NCBI RefSeq assembly: GCF_008364825.1
Contig: NZ_VTTO01000009.1
Span: forward strand, 62,001-126,000
DNA length: 64,000 bases
Direction of reading: 5' to 3'
Source of the DNA: Azospirillum sp. B21
Lineage (GTDB): Bacteria > Pseudomonadota > Alphaproteobacteria > Azospirillales > Azospirillaceae
Positions 1 to 8,588 of the stretch are shown one piece after another (position 1 is the stretch's first letter; each line of letters opens with the position of its first letter). The notes beneath the pieces are model-generated. The model did not search any database. It saw only the letters and a list, made by a program, of their open reading frames with translations, and was not told the origin of the DNA. Both the position numbers and the translations under genes were made by a program.

Positions 1-1
1 C

Positions 2-313
2 GACGATCTGGAAACCGCGGAAGATTTCCTGCGCTTCTTCCACGTCACCTATGACCAGCGCGTGGTCAACGTGAACCGCCTGCACATCCTGCAGCGCTTC
101 CACGACTATTTGTCGGCGGACCATGGGATGGAGGGGCTGGACGACGAAGGCATGTCGGCGCGCTACCGCTTCCATCTGGAACGCGCCTACCAGGATTTCA
201 TGGTGTCCAACGCCATCGCGGAGAAGACCTTCAAGGTCCACAAGGAAGAGGCGCGCAAGATGGCCGACCGCTTCGTCCCGCTGGACAGCCTGCTGAGGTC
301 GCCGGTCGGCTAG
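2..313 (+). CDS. nifW: Nitrogenase-stabilizing/protective protein NifW (5' end cut by window)
   Basis: The reading frame is open from base 2 to a TAG at 311-313 and gives 103 residues. The early part (EDFLRFFHVTYD, then VVNVNRLHILQRFHDYL) is the conserved NifW core; the family is usually about 105-115 residues, so only a few N-terminal residues are missing. NifW is known to associate with the nitrogenase MoFe protein and help protect it from oxygen damage. The GTG at 62 is internal, because conserved sequence continues upstream of it. The fixABCX operon nearby on the opposite strand supports a nif context. A strong hairpin terminator follows at 414. Confidence 0.9.
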   Translation, partial: DDLETAEDFLRFFHVTYDQRVVNVNRLHILQRFHDYLSADHGMEGLDDEGMSARYRFHLERAYQDFMVSNAIAEKTFKVHKEEARKMADRFVPLDSLLRSPVG

Positions 314-413
314 AGTGTGATCGGTTCAAGCGGAAACGCTTCAGCCGTGAATCACACGGAAACACCAAACTCCAAGCCGCCCGCACCGGTGAACCGGACC
401 TGAGCAACGGAAG

Positions 414-441
414 AAAGGGGGCGCCGGTCGCGCCCCCTTTT
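414..441. terminator. Bidirectional rho-independent terminator after nifW
   Basis: AAAGGGGGCGC (414-424) pairs perfectly with GCGCCCCCTTT (430-440) around a CGGTC loop and is followed by T. The A-run on the left gives a T-run on the other strand, so it can end both nifW and the converging gene at 446-748. Confidence 0.85.
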
Positions 442-445
442 GCCG

Positions 446-748
446 TCAGTGGATCTTGCTCTCGTTGGTGCCGTCGTCACGACGATAGACGTGGACGTGG
501 TAGGCGGCCATCGGATTCTCGTCGATGTAACGCAGCAGTTCCTGCTCCGTCCGCACCGTGGCGTCGCGGATCAGAACCTGCCAGGCGGGCTCCATCGTCG
601 CACGCATGGTCTCGTCGTGGGGCAGCATGATGAATCCGGCCCATTCGGGGTCGAAGTCCGCCAGATAGCTCTTGGCGTAGTGTTTCATCATCGCCGCGTC
701 GTTGACGTTGACGTTCTCCATATTTTCGAAACAGACACGCAGGTCCAT
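446..748 (-). CDS. Small conserved-looking protein of unknown function in the nif/fix region
   Basis: This encodes 100 residues. The start at 748 is chosen because AGGAGG lies about eight bases upstream; the frame stays open further upstream, but without a comparable site. The protein is soluble, with no signal peptide or membrane segment, and is rich in Met, Asp and Glu (begins MDLRVCFENMENVNVND; ends YRRDDGTNESKIH). I do not recognise the family. It converges on nifW and shares its terminator. Its place between nifW and fixABCX suggests, but does not show, a nitrogen-fixation link. No -24/-12 element was found upstream. Confidence 0.7.
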   Translation of the reverse strand: MDLRVCFENMENVNVNDAAMMKHYAKSYLADFDPEWAGFIMLPHDETMRATMEPAWQVLIRDATVRTEQELLRYIDENPMAAYHVHVYRRDDGTNESKIH

Positions 749-1043
749 CGCCGTCCTCCTCATGGAATAGGGCGCGGCCCCGCCAATGGTCCGCAAGGGA
801 CGCGCGCAGGTCCGCGTTGTTCGGTCCTGAAAACAGCCATGCGATAGAGATGGTACGCCGACGGGGTGAAAAACAAGGGTGCGCGATCTCTCCTCGCACA
901 CCTGCGCCGACCTGCGGTCATGCCTGTCCGGCCATGCCATGCATCAGGCGCAGACCGCACCATTGGTCATAATCCTGCGCTTTTTGGGTTCGCCTACTGC
1001 GCGGCTCCTGTAGAATTCTTGTGACAGCACCTGCGCGAGTACG

Positions 1044-1448
1044 ATGACAGACCTAACGCCTGCCTCCGACCATCCCCTGCGCATCCTCATCGTCGAGGAC
1101 GAAAGTCTCGCCGCCATGGCTTTGGAAGAGGTCCTGGGCATGCTGGGCTTTGCCGTCATCGGCATCGAGGACAATGCCGACGCCGCGATCGGGGCGGCCG
1201 AGCGGCTGCGCCCCGACATCGTGATGATGGACATCCGACTGCTCGGCCCCCGCGACGGGATCGATGCCGCCGCGGCCATTCGCGCCCGTACCGGCATCCG
1301 CTGCATCTTCACCTCCGCCTTCGCCGATGCGGAGACCCGGCACCGCGCCGCCGACTGCGAGCCCTTCGGCTTCGTCCGCAAGCCCTATTTCCCGGCGGAA
1401 CTGCAGCGGGCGCTGGACCATGCGGCGGGGGTGTTGAAGGGTAGCTGA
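1044..1448 (+). CDS. Single-domain response regulator (CheY-like receiver)
   Basis: The 134-residue protein is a lone receiver domain with no output domain. Visible signature residues are the acidic pocket E18/D19, phospho-acceptor D63 in VMMDIRL, T90 (IFTSAF) and K113-P114 (FVRKPY). Stand-alone receivers usually act as phosphorelay intermediates or bind a partner directly. No cognate kinase is adjacent; the nearest is the hybrid kinase at 5335-8433, which has its own HPt domain, so a link to it is only a guess. The start ATG has a weak ribosome site, and conserved sequence begins at about residue 12. Confidence 0.88.
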   Translation: MTDLTPASDHPLRILIVEDESLAAMALEEVLGMLGFAVIGIEDNADAAIGAAERLRPDIVMMDIRLLGPRDGIDAAAAIRARTGIRCIFTSAFADAETRHRAADCEPFGFVRKPYFPAELQRALDHAAGVLKGS

Positions 1449-1531
1449 TTGCCCCTTATTCAAGACAAATCAGCCCCCGCGCGTCGCCGCGCGGAGGCCA
1501 TCCATTTCCGGGGAAGACTCCAAAAGACCGA

Positions 1532-1825
1532 TCAGCCGAACTTGTAGCTGATGCCGTAACCGCCGCGCGGATAGTCCCAGGCGATATTGGCCTTGTCCTG
1601 GCAGACGACGCGGCAGGTGCCGCATTCCAGGCAGCCGTCGGTCACCAACGTCACGCCGCCGGTCTCGTTCTTGCTGTAGCAGGCGGCCGGGCAGCAGAAG
1701 GTGCAGGCCTGCTTGTCGCAGCTCTTGCAGGCCTCCTCGCTCTTGATCTGGATGTGGGGCCGGCTCTCGTCGACGATGTAGCGGTTTTGATAGAGCTTCT
1801 CTTCGACCTTGACCATCATGTTCAT
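1532..1825 (-). CDS. fixX: FixX ferredoxin-like protein
   Basis: The 97-residue protein belongs to the bacterial 4Fe-4S ferredoxin family that works with FixABC. Cysteines cluster at 33, 36, 41, 44, 45 and 49, and at 65, 68, 71 and 75 (CLECGTCRVVC), the latter a typical 4Fe-4S ligand set. Known role: last gene of fixABCX, forming with FixABC an electron-bifurcating complex that passes electrons from NADH to quinone and to ferredoxin/flavodoxin for nitrogenase. The start ATG at 1825 overlaps the fixC stop (ATGA), so translation is probably coupled. It is the last gene before the convergent response regulator. Confidence 0.95.
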   Translation of the reverse strand: MNMMVKVEEKLYQNRYIVDESRPHIQIKSEEACKSCDKQACTFCCPAACYSKNETGGVTLVTDGCLECGTCRVVCQDKANIAWDYPRGGYGISYKFG

Positions 1826-3123
1826 CGCACGGCCCTCACCAGCTTGATTGCGTCACCGACCAGTCCCATCACCGAGCGGCGCTTGATGAAGGACTTCATG
1901 ATCTGCTTTTCCTTGGTCTTCTTGTCGACGCTGTCCACGGTGAACCAGTTGTGGACCGCGGAGGTGATCTCGTCGGGGTAGGCGCCGAAGAACTGCTTGT
2001 TGCCGTGCATGATGCCGGGCAGCTCGCGATACTTCTTCAGGTCCTTCATGATGAAGCTGTCGTCCAGCTTCTTCTTGTAGGCCGCCAAGTTTGCCGCGGT
2101 ATAGCCCTTGCCGGCGGCCTTCAGCTCGATCACCGTCTCCGCCGCCATGCGGCCCGACGCCATGGCGAGGTTGGAGCCCTCGCGGTGGGCGGCGTTGTTG
2201 AAGTGGGCGGCGTCGCCGACCACCAGCCAGCCGTCGCCGTAGAGCTGCGGAACCGCCTTGTAGCCGCCCTCCGGGATCATGTGGGCGGCGTATTCCTTCA
2301 TCTCCGCCCCTTCGATCAGCGGCTTGATGACGGGATGGTTCTTCAGATCCTCCAGCATCTTGTAGGGCGGGCAATCGCCGTTCTTGAAGTCGGAGATCAG
2401 GCAGCCGATGCCGATCGTCAGCGATTCCTTGTTGGTGTAGAGGAAGGCGGTGCCGACCATCCCCTTGGTCACCTTGCCCATGATCTCGATGACGACGCCC
2501 TCGTCCTCCTTGATGCCGAAGCGCTGCTGGATCAGTTCCGGATCGATGAAGAGGATTTCCTTCACCGCCAGCGCCACATTCTCCGGCGCCGCTTCGGTCT
2601 GAAGGCCCGCGCGCTTGGCCAGCAGGGCATTCACGCCGTCGGCCATGATGACGACGTCGGCATGGATTTCCCCGCCCTCGCGGTCGGTGCGCACGCCGAT
2701 CACCTTGCCGGACGGGTCGCGGATCAGCTCCGTCACCGTGGTCTCGCAGATCTGCAGGCCGCCGACCTTGCGGATCTGCTCGCCCCACCATTTGTCGATG
2801 TTGGCGCGGATGATGGTGTAGCGGTTCGGCTTGTCGCTGTTGAAGGATTCCGAGCGGTAGTTGGTGCCGACATAGCTGTCGTCGCCCAGCAGCCAGACGC
2901 GCTGCTCGATGATGTGGCGTTCCGTCGGGCAATCATCCCGGAAGTCCGGAATGATCTTCTCCAGCTCGTGGGCGTACATGATGCCGCCCTGGACGTTCTT
3001 GGCGCCGGGATATTCGCCGCGCTCAAGCTGGAGCACCTTCAGCCCCTGCTTGGCCAGCGTGTAGGTCGCGGCGTTGCCGGACGGGCCGGCACCGATGACG
3101 ATGGCGTCGAACTTTTCGACCAT
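1822..3123 (-). CDS. fixC: FixC electron-transfer flavoprotein-quinone oxidoreductase
   Basis: The 433-residue FAD-dependent oxidoreductase has an N-terminal Rossmann dinucleotide site (GAGPSG, residues 11-16) and the later GDAAHFNN segment typical of the FixC/ETF-QO family. It is the quinone-reducing subunit of the FixABCX complex. The start at 3123 is preferred over longer forms because AAAGGAG lies at good spacing and the flavin site then begins near residue 5. It follows fixB by 28 bases and overlaps fixX by four. Length and motifs look intact. Confidence 0.95.
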   Translation of the reverse strand: MVEKFDAIVIGAGPSGNAATYTLAKQGLKVLQLERGEYPGAKNVQGGIMYAHELEKIIPDFRDDCPTERHIIEQRVWLLGDDSYVGTNYRSESFNSDKPNRYTIIRANIDKWWGEQIRKVGGLQICETTVTELIRDPSGKVIGVRTDREGGEIHADVVIMADGVNALLAKRAGLQTEAAPENVALAVKEILFIDPELIQQRFGIKEDEGVVIEIMGKVTKGMVGTAFLYTNKESLTIGIGCLISDFKNGDCPPYKMLEDLKNHPVIKPLIEGAEMKEYAAHMIPEGGYKAVPQLYGDGWLVVGDAAHFNNAAHREGSNLAMASGRMAAETVIELKAAGKGYTAANLAAYKKKLDDSFIMKDLKKYRELPGIMHGNKQFFGAYPDEITSAVHNWFTVDSVDKKTKEKQIMKSFIKRRSVMGLVGDAIKLVRAVR

Positions 3124-3151
3124 GTCGACAGGCTCCTTTCTCGTCCGGCGG

Positions 3152-4231
3152 TCAGCCGGCCATGCGGTTGACGGACAGGCGGCGGCCGAAGGCATCGGTC
3201 AGCGCCGGCAGGATCTTCAGCGCGTCGCCGACCAGCCCCAGATGGGCGAAGTCGAAGATCGTCGCGTTGGGATCGGTGTTGATCGCCAGGATCAGGTCCG
3301 ACTTCTCCATGCCGACCCGATGCTGGATGGCGCCGGAGATGCCGGCGGCGATGTAGAGCTTCGGCCGCACCGTCTTGCCGGTCTGCCCGACCTGACGGTC
3401 GTTGGTGGCCCAACCGGCCTGGACCAGCGGGCGGGTCACCCCGACCTCGGCGCCCAGCACCCGGGCGAGGTCGAAGACCAGCTTCATGTTCTCGACCTTG
3501 CCCAGCCCCTTGCCGGCCGACACGATGATGTCGGCGAAGGCCAGCTGCGCCTCGTTCTGTTCGCGGTCGGCGATGAAGTTCAGGACCTTGGTGACGATGT
3601 CCTCTTCGCGCAGGTCCGGCTGGATTTCGATGACGCGACCGGTGCGGGCATCGTCGCGCTCCGGCATCGCCATGACGCGCGGGCGCACCGTCGCCATCTG
3701 CGGCCGGTAGGCCAGCGTCTGGATGGTGCAGAGCAGCGTGCCGCCGAAGGTCGGCCGGGTGGCGGCCAGCGATCGGTTGTCGGCGTAGATGTCCAGCTCG
3801 GTGCAGTCGGCGGTCAGGCCGGTCGCCAGCGTGGTGGCAATGGCGCCCGCCAGATCGCGGCCCAGCGTGGTGGCGCCCAGCAGCACGATCTCCGGCTTGT
3901 GGGTGTTCACCACCTCGGTCATCACACGGCAATACGGATCGGTGCGATAGTCGGCCAGCGCCGGGTCCGTCACCTTGTAGACGATGTCGGCGCCATAGCT
4001 GATGGCGTCGCCGCAGATGCGGTTCAGGTCGGGGCTTTCGGCGCCCAGAACCACGGCACCCACCTCCACCCCCAGCTTGTCGGCCAGCTTCCGGGCTTCG
4101 CCCAGCAGTTCCAGCGACACGGAATGGACGATGCCGCGCTCCTGCTCCACGATCACCCAGACGTTCTTGTAAACCTTCAGGTGTTCGGGAAGCTGGAACT
4201 TGCGGCCCTGGGGCTTGCTCGGTTCGCTCAT
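3152..4231 (-). CDS. fixB: FixB electron-transfer flavoprotein alpha subunit
   Basis: The 359-residue protein is an ETF-alpha/FixB. The N-terminal half is the nucleotide-binding-like domain; the C-terminal half carries the FAD-binding segment (GRAVGA-equivalent region, then VGQTGKTVRPKLYIAAGISG and the AINTDPNA motif). With FixA it forms the bifurcating flavoprotein that oxidises NADH. It lies 25 bases after fixA and 28 before fixC in one operon. Nothing is truncated; FixB proteins are longer than housekeeping ETF-alpha at the N terminus, as here. Confidence 0.95.
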   Translation of the reverse strand: MSEPSKPQGRKFQLPEHLKVYKNVWVIVEQERGIVHSVSLELLGEARKLADKLGVEVGAVVLGAESPDLNRICGDAISYGADIVYKVTDPALADYRTDPYCRVMTEVVNTHKPEIVLLGATTLGRDLAGAIATTLATGLTADCTELDIYADNRSLAATRPTFGGTLLCTIQTLAYRPQMATVRPRVMAMPERDDARTGRVIEIQPDLREEDIVTKVLNFIADREQNEAQLAFADIIVSAGKGLGKVENMKLVFDLARVLGAEVGVTRPLVQAGWATNDRQVGQTGKTVRPKLYIAAGISGAIQHRVGMEKSDLILAINTDPNATIFDFAHLGLVGDALKILPALTDAFGRRLSVNRMAG

Positions 4232-4256
4232 CGTCGGGTCTCCCGCGGGTGTATCG

Positions 4257-5108
4257 TCAAAGCCCGGCCGCGGCGCGGGCGAGCAGGTCGTCTGCCAGCT
4301 TGGGCTGGGCGGCGAAGATGGCGTCGATGGCGGCGGCGGCCATCGCGTCGGGCGTATCGGATGCGGCCTCGATCATCTTGGCCTTCTCGGCGCGCGGCTT
4401 AGGCACGAAGACCTTCGACACCACGGTCGGCGAGCCCTTCAGGCCGACGCGGCCCTCTTCGGCCCCGGTGAAGTCCCGGCTCCAGGTCTTCAGCTCGTAG
4501 CGGGCGGCGCGGAACAGGTCGTCCATCTTGCCGAAGCGGATGGTGTTGGTGCCTTCCAGCATGGTGATCATGCAGGGAAGCTTCGTCTTCAGCACTTGCA
4601 CGCCGCCTTCGGAGCGGCGCTGCACCACAATCTCCTTGGACGCGATGTTCAGGTCTTCGATCCTGGTGATGTAGGTCAGCTGCTCGAAGCCGAGGCGGGT
4701 GGCGATGCCGGGGCCGACCTGCGCGGTATCGCCATCGACCGTCTGCTTGCCGCAGAAGACGATGTCGACCGGCTCCTCCTCGGCCAGCTTCTGGATGGCG
4801 GAGGTCAGGGCGTAGGAGGTCGCCAGCGTGTCGGAGCCCGCGAACTTGCGGTCGGTCAGCAAAACCGCGTCGTCGGCCCCCAGCGACAGCGCCTTGCGCA
4901 GCGAGGTCTCCGCCATCGGCGGCCCCATGGTCAGCACGGTGACGCGGGCGCCCACCTTATCCTTCAGCCGCAGCGCCTCTTCCAGCGAGAACAGGTCGAA
5001 CGGGTTGATGATGGCGGGCACGCCCTGCCGCATGATGGTGTTGGTGACGGGATGGATGCGGATCTGGGCGCTGTCGGGCACCTGTTTGATACAGACGACG
5101 ATGTGCAT
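4257..5108 (-). CDS. fixA: FixA electron-transfer flavoprotein beta subunit
   Basis: The 283-residue protein is an ETF-beta/FixA (opening MHIVVCIKQVPD, then NPFDLFSLEEALRLKD). It partners FixB in the bifurcating flavoprotein that supplies low-potential electrons to nitrogenase. The start at 5108 is chosen over the longer frame (to 5147) because AAGGAG sits just upstream and FixA proteins begin at this methionine. It is the first gene of fixABCX. A sigma-54-type promoter and two NifA-type activator sites lie 80-210 bases upstream, which fits NifA-dependent expression. Confidence 0.95.
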   Translation of the reverse strand: MHIVVCIKQVPDSAQIRIHPVTNTIMRQGVPAIINPFDLFSLEEALRLKDKVGARVTVLTMGPPMAETSLRKALSLGADDAVLLTDRKFAGSDTLATSYALTSAIQKLAEEEPVDIVFCGKQTVDGDTAQVGPGIATRLGFEQLTYITRIEDLNIASKEIVVQRRSEGGVQVLKTKLPCMITMLEGTNTIRFGKMDDLFRAARYELKTWSRDFTGAEEGRVGLKGSPTVVSKVFVPKPRAEKAKMIEAASDTPDAMAAAAIDAIFAAQPKLADDLLARAAAGL

Positions 5109-5188
5109 CCCGTTCTCCTTGGCTTCCGCTCTCGCTGTGACGCGCATGTGGGTTTGGGGCCGGCACCGGGCCGGGATACACCCAGGAC

Positions 5189-5204
5189 AGCAAGCGGCGT
5201 GCCA
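5189..5204 (-). promoter_or_regulatory. Sigma-54 (-24/-12) promoter of fixABCX
   Basis: Read on the minus strand this is TGGCACG-N4-TTGCT, matching the RpoN consensus TGGCACG-N4-TTGCW in every position. The GG and GC invariants are correctly spaced. It lies about 80 bases upstream of the fixA start, so transcription would begin near 5178. Confidence 0.88.
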
Positions 5205-5272
5205 GCGGGCGGAGACCAGCCAAGCTACGGGAAATGTTCAGAGTTTTCCGAAGATGCGACGCAACATGACCT

Positions 5273-5316
5273 TGTCGCAAAGGCGACAAGGGGGCTGCCA
5301 TGTCGGGTTCGTTACA
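5273..5316 (-). promoter_or_regulatory. Two tandem NifA upstream activator sites
   Basis: Two exact TGT-N10-ACA motifs occur at 5273-5288 and 5301-5316, 28 bases apart. They lie about 80-115 bases upstream of the -24/-12 element, the usual range for NifA binding. The motif is the established NifA consensus; activity here is inferred. Confidence 0.8.
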
Positions 5317-5334
5317 GCCGGCGAGGGTAGGAGA

Positions 5335-8300
5335 TCAGACCGCTTCGATATGGCCGACAACGCGGTCCAGCTCGATGCCGACGCGGGCGACCATGGCGGC
5401 GATGCCGTCCAGCCGGCGGTCGATCACCGCCATCTCCACCGCGTCGGCGGCGGCGGCGAGATCGCGGGCGCCGACGGTGCGCGAGGATCCCGCCAGCTTG
5501 TGGGCGGCCTGCCGCACCTCGTCCCAGATTTCGCCCGCCAACGCATCGATGAGCCAACGGTGGGAGCTGCGGTTGGAGGTGACGAACTCGCCCAGCAGAT
5601 GGCGGACGAAGTCGGCGTCGCCATCGAACAGCGCGGTCAGCGCATCCATGTCGAGCGGCGGCAGGTCCGCCGCCTGCGGCGCCGGCGGTGGAGCCCCGAC
5701 GGCCTCCGGCGAAGCATTGGCGGCCTCCTGTGGCAAGGTGGCCTGCTCGTCGGGCTCCTCCGCCGCCCAGCCTTCCGCGTAACCGTCCGGCGGCAGGAAG
5801 CGGTCGAGCACGCGGCGCAGGTCGGCAAGGCTGACCGGTTTGGACAGCGTGTCGTCCATGCCCGCGAGCAGGCAAAGCTGGGCCTCGTTCTCCGTCGCGT
5901 TGGCGGTGATGGCGACGATGGGCAGGCGGGGAGTTCCCCCGGCCGCTTCCGCCGCCCGGATGCTGCGGGCCAACTCGATACCGTCCAACTCCGGCATCTG
6001 GCAGTCGGTCAGCAGCAGGCCATGGCCGCCGGCCCGCCACAGGGCGAGCGCCTGGGCGCCGTCCTCCGCCGTTTCCATGACATGGCCCAGCAAGGCGAGC
6101 TGGCGCTGGATCACCTGCCGGTTGGTCGGATGATCCTCCGCCACCAGGATCAGGCGACCCTGCGCTCGCTCCTCCTCCACCGAAGGCAGCCGGCGCCGGC
6201 CGGCGGCGGGAGCGGCCGGCTCCGGTTCCGGCTGCAGATCGGCCCGTCCGCCCTCCCCTGCCGGCATGCGTCCGGCGGCGGCCAGAACGGCACGGATCAG
6301 GCTGGTCCGCCGCACCGGCCGGCCGAGGACGACGGTCCCGGCCCCTGCCCCGGATGAGCCCAGCGTGGCCGCATCGCCGGCGTTCAGCGCGTCGCCGCCG
6401 ATCAGCACCCGGCCGCGCACCCGGCCACGCGGGTCGCTGTCCAGTGCAGCACTGTCGGTGCCCAAGGTCGAAACCAGCACGTCGCAGGCGGCGGTAGGCA
6501 GCAGGGTGCGCAACGCCGCGTCGGCGTCCGCCGCCTCCACCACCTGGGCGCCGTCGGCGTTCAGGTAGCGGGCGAGGAATCCGCGCTCCTCCGCATCCGC
6601 CGCCAGCAGCAGCACGGTCACGCCCTGCAACGGAGCCCGCTGAAGACAGGCGTCATCCTCCTGCGGGACCAGATCGGCGGCGAAGGTAAACCAGAAGGTG
6701 GAGCCGACATTCAGTTCGCTGGTGACGCCGATGTCGCCGCCCATCAGTTCGGTCAGACGCCGGCAGATCGACAGACCGAGCCCGGTGCCGCCGAACCGGC
6801 GGGTGGTCGACACCTCCGCCTGGGTGAAGGGGCGGAACAGGCGGATTTGGTTTTCCAGCGAGATGCCGATGCCGGTGTCGGTCACCGCCACCCGGATGAT
6901 GACGCGGTCGCCGTCGAAATGCGCCAGCTCCACCCGCACCGTCACCGAACCGGACTGGGTGAACTTCACCGCATTGCCGGCGATGTTGAACAGCACCTGC
7001 CGGATGCGCACCGGATCGCCCAGCACCGCGGCCGGCAGGTCCGGATCGACATAGGTGACCAGCGACAAGCCCTTTGCCCGCGCGCCGGGGGCCAGCGTGT
7101 CGGCCACCCCCTCCACCACGCCGGCCAGTGCGACGGGCACCCGTTCCAGGTCCAGCCGGCCGGCCTCGATCTTCGAGAAATCCAGGATGTCGTTGATGAT
7201 GGTCAGCAGCGCGCCGGCCGATTCCCGCACGACGCTGACCAGTTCGCGCTGGTCGCCGGTCAGGCTGGTGTGCTCCAGCAGTTCCAGCATACCCTGGATG
7301 CCGTTCATCGGCGTGCGGATCTCATGGCTCATGGTGGCCAGGAACAGCGACTTCGCCTGGTTGGCCGCCTCCGCCTCCGACCGCGCCGCCTCCGCCGCCT
7401 CGCGCGCCGCCACGAGGTCGCGCGTGCGCTCCGCCACCTGGCCTTCCAGGCTGCGGTTCAGTTCGGTCAGCTCTTCATAGAGGTGGACGTTGTCGAAGCC
7501 GATGGCGACCTTGGCGCAGAACACCTCCAGAAGCCGCCGTTCATCCACCGTCAGGGCGCGGCCATGGCCGAGATAGACCGCGGTGTCGTGCCGCCGGGTG
7601 GCGGAGCGGAAGACCAGGACGCTGTGCCCGCGCTCGAACCGGTTGCGGCCGTCGGCCAGGGCCGCCGTCACCGCCTGCACCGCCTCGTCCGGCAGGGCCA
7701 GGAACAGCGGCGTCCCTTCCATCCCGGCATGGCGGCCGGCACCACCCAGCACCAGCGGCTCCGCCGGCCCCGGACCATCGGACAGGCGGTTGACCAGTGC
7801 CACCCCGCCCACAGTCATTCCATTGGCGGGCGGACAGACGCCGACGATCTGCGCCACGGCATGGCGCACGAATTCCGCCATCGTCCGCTTGCCCAGCAGC
7901 GTGGATGACGCGTCGAGGATGCGCTCCAGCCCCTCGCGGTGATCCTCGATCGCGGTGATGTCCTGATAGCCGCGGAGCGCGGCGACGACGGAGGTGAACA
8001 GCTTCTGTGCCGTCAACTCCGTCTTCGATTTGTAGTCGTTGATGTCGTAGCTGAGGATGACGTCGCGTTCCGGCGCCTGCCCCGGCTGGCCGGTGCGCAG
8101 GATGATGCGGACCCGGCGGTTGCTCAACTCGTTGCGGATGTAGCGGACCAGCCGCAGGCCGGCATCGTCCGATTCCATCACGACGTCCAGCAGGATCACC
8201 GCGATGGCCGGGTTGTCGCGCAGCACCCCGCGGGCTTCCGCCGCGGTGGCGGCCGACAGGAACTGTGCCGGGCGCCCTTCGAAAGTGAAGCCGCGCAGCA

Positions 8301-8433
8301 CCATCTTGGTGGTGGCATGGATGGCGGGGTCGTCGTCGACGATCAGGATCAGCCAGGGTTCGACCGGTTCGGCAGCCTCGGCCGCCACCTCGGCGGCGGG
8401 TTCCTCCTCCGCGAACAGGAATTCGTCGCTCAT
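5335..8433 (-). CDS. Hybrid histidine kinase: receiver, DUF3369, HisKA/HATPase, two receiver modules, HPt
   Basis: The protein has 1032 residues and no membrane segment, so it is cytoplasmic. In order: an N-terminal receiver (DDD at 33-35, acceptor D83); a DUF3369-type sensor (about 110-330); a coiled linker; HisKA with H370 (MSHEIRTPMNG); HATPase with GNAVKF, DTGIGI and GGTGLGLS (about 475-585); a degenerate receiver lacking the acceptor Asp (about 605-720); a complete receiver with D810 (LLLTDCQMP) and K865; and HPt with H978 (AAHKLAGSS). This is a full internal phosphorelay whose input and target are unknown. The start at 8433 gives a clean N terminus with a weak GGGGGA site. It is divergent from the restriction-type gene at 8589 and ends close to the NifA sites of fixA. 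Confidence 0.9.
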   Translation of the reverse strand: MSDEFLFAEEEPAAEVAAEAAEPVEPWLILIVDDDPAIHATTKMVLRGFTFEGRPAQFLSAATAAEARGVLRDNPAIAVILLDVVMESDDAGLRLVRYIRNELSNRRVRIILRTGQPGQAPERDVILSYDINDYKSKTELTAQKLFTSVVAALRGYQDITAIEDHREGLERILDASSTLLGKRTMAEFVRHAVAQIVGVCPPANGMTVGGVALVNRLSDGPGPAEPLVLGGAGRHAGMEGTPLFLALPDEAVQAVTAALADGRNRFERGHSVLVFRSATRRHDTAVYLGHGRALTVDERRLLEVFCAKVAIGFDNVHLYEELTELNRSLEGQVAERTRDLVAAREAAEAARSEAEAANQAKSLFLATMSHEIRTPMNGIQGMLELLEHTSLTGDQRELVSVVRESAGALLTIINDILDFSKIEAGRLDLERVPVALAGVVEGVADTLAPGARAKGLSLVTYVDPDLPAAVLGDPVRIRQVLFNIAGNAVKFTQSGSVTVRVELAHFDGDRVIIRVAVTDTGIGISLENQIRLFRPFTQAEVSTTRRFGGTGLGLSICRRLTELMGGDIGVTSELNVGSTFWFTFAADLVPQEDDACLQRAPLQGVTVLLLAADAEERGFLARYLNADGAQVVEAADADAALRTLLPTAACDVLVSTLGTDSAALDSDPRGRVRGRVLIGGDALNAGDAATLGSSGAGAGTVVLGRPVRRTSLIRAVLAAAGRMPAGEGGRADLQPEPEPAAPAAGRRRLPSVEEERAQGRLILVAEDHPTNRQVIQRQLALLGHVMETAEDGAQALALWRAGGHGLLLTDCQMPELDGIELARSIRAAEAAGGTPRLPIVAITANATENEAQLCLLAGMDDTLSKPVSLADLRRVLDRFLPPDGYAEGWAAEEPDEQATLPQEAANASPEAVGAPPPAPQAADLPPLDMDALTALFDGDADFVRHLLGEFVTSNRSSHRWLIDALAGEIWDEVRQAAHKLAGSSRTVGARDLAAAADAVEMAVIDRRLDGIAAMVARVGIELDRVVGHIEAV

Positions 8434-8588
8434 CACGGTCCCCCGGCGAACTTGCCGCGCTTTTTCCACCCCGGCGCGCGGGCGACCTTAGCATAGGTGC
8501 GGGAAAGGCCGCCAGTTCGGCCCCCGATCGGCACCATGAGGCGGCAACCATCAGGCGGAAAGGGTGGATTTGGCCGGCCGCAGCCGCC

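Noticed and set aside
1951..3171. 406-residue open frame on the plus strand
   Set aside because: Antisense to fixC; composition is typical of a shadow and fixC is unambiguous.
3039..3932. 297-residue minus-strand frame inside fixB
   Set aside because: Out-of-frame shadow of fixB, made of Arg/His/Gly-rich low-complexity sequence.
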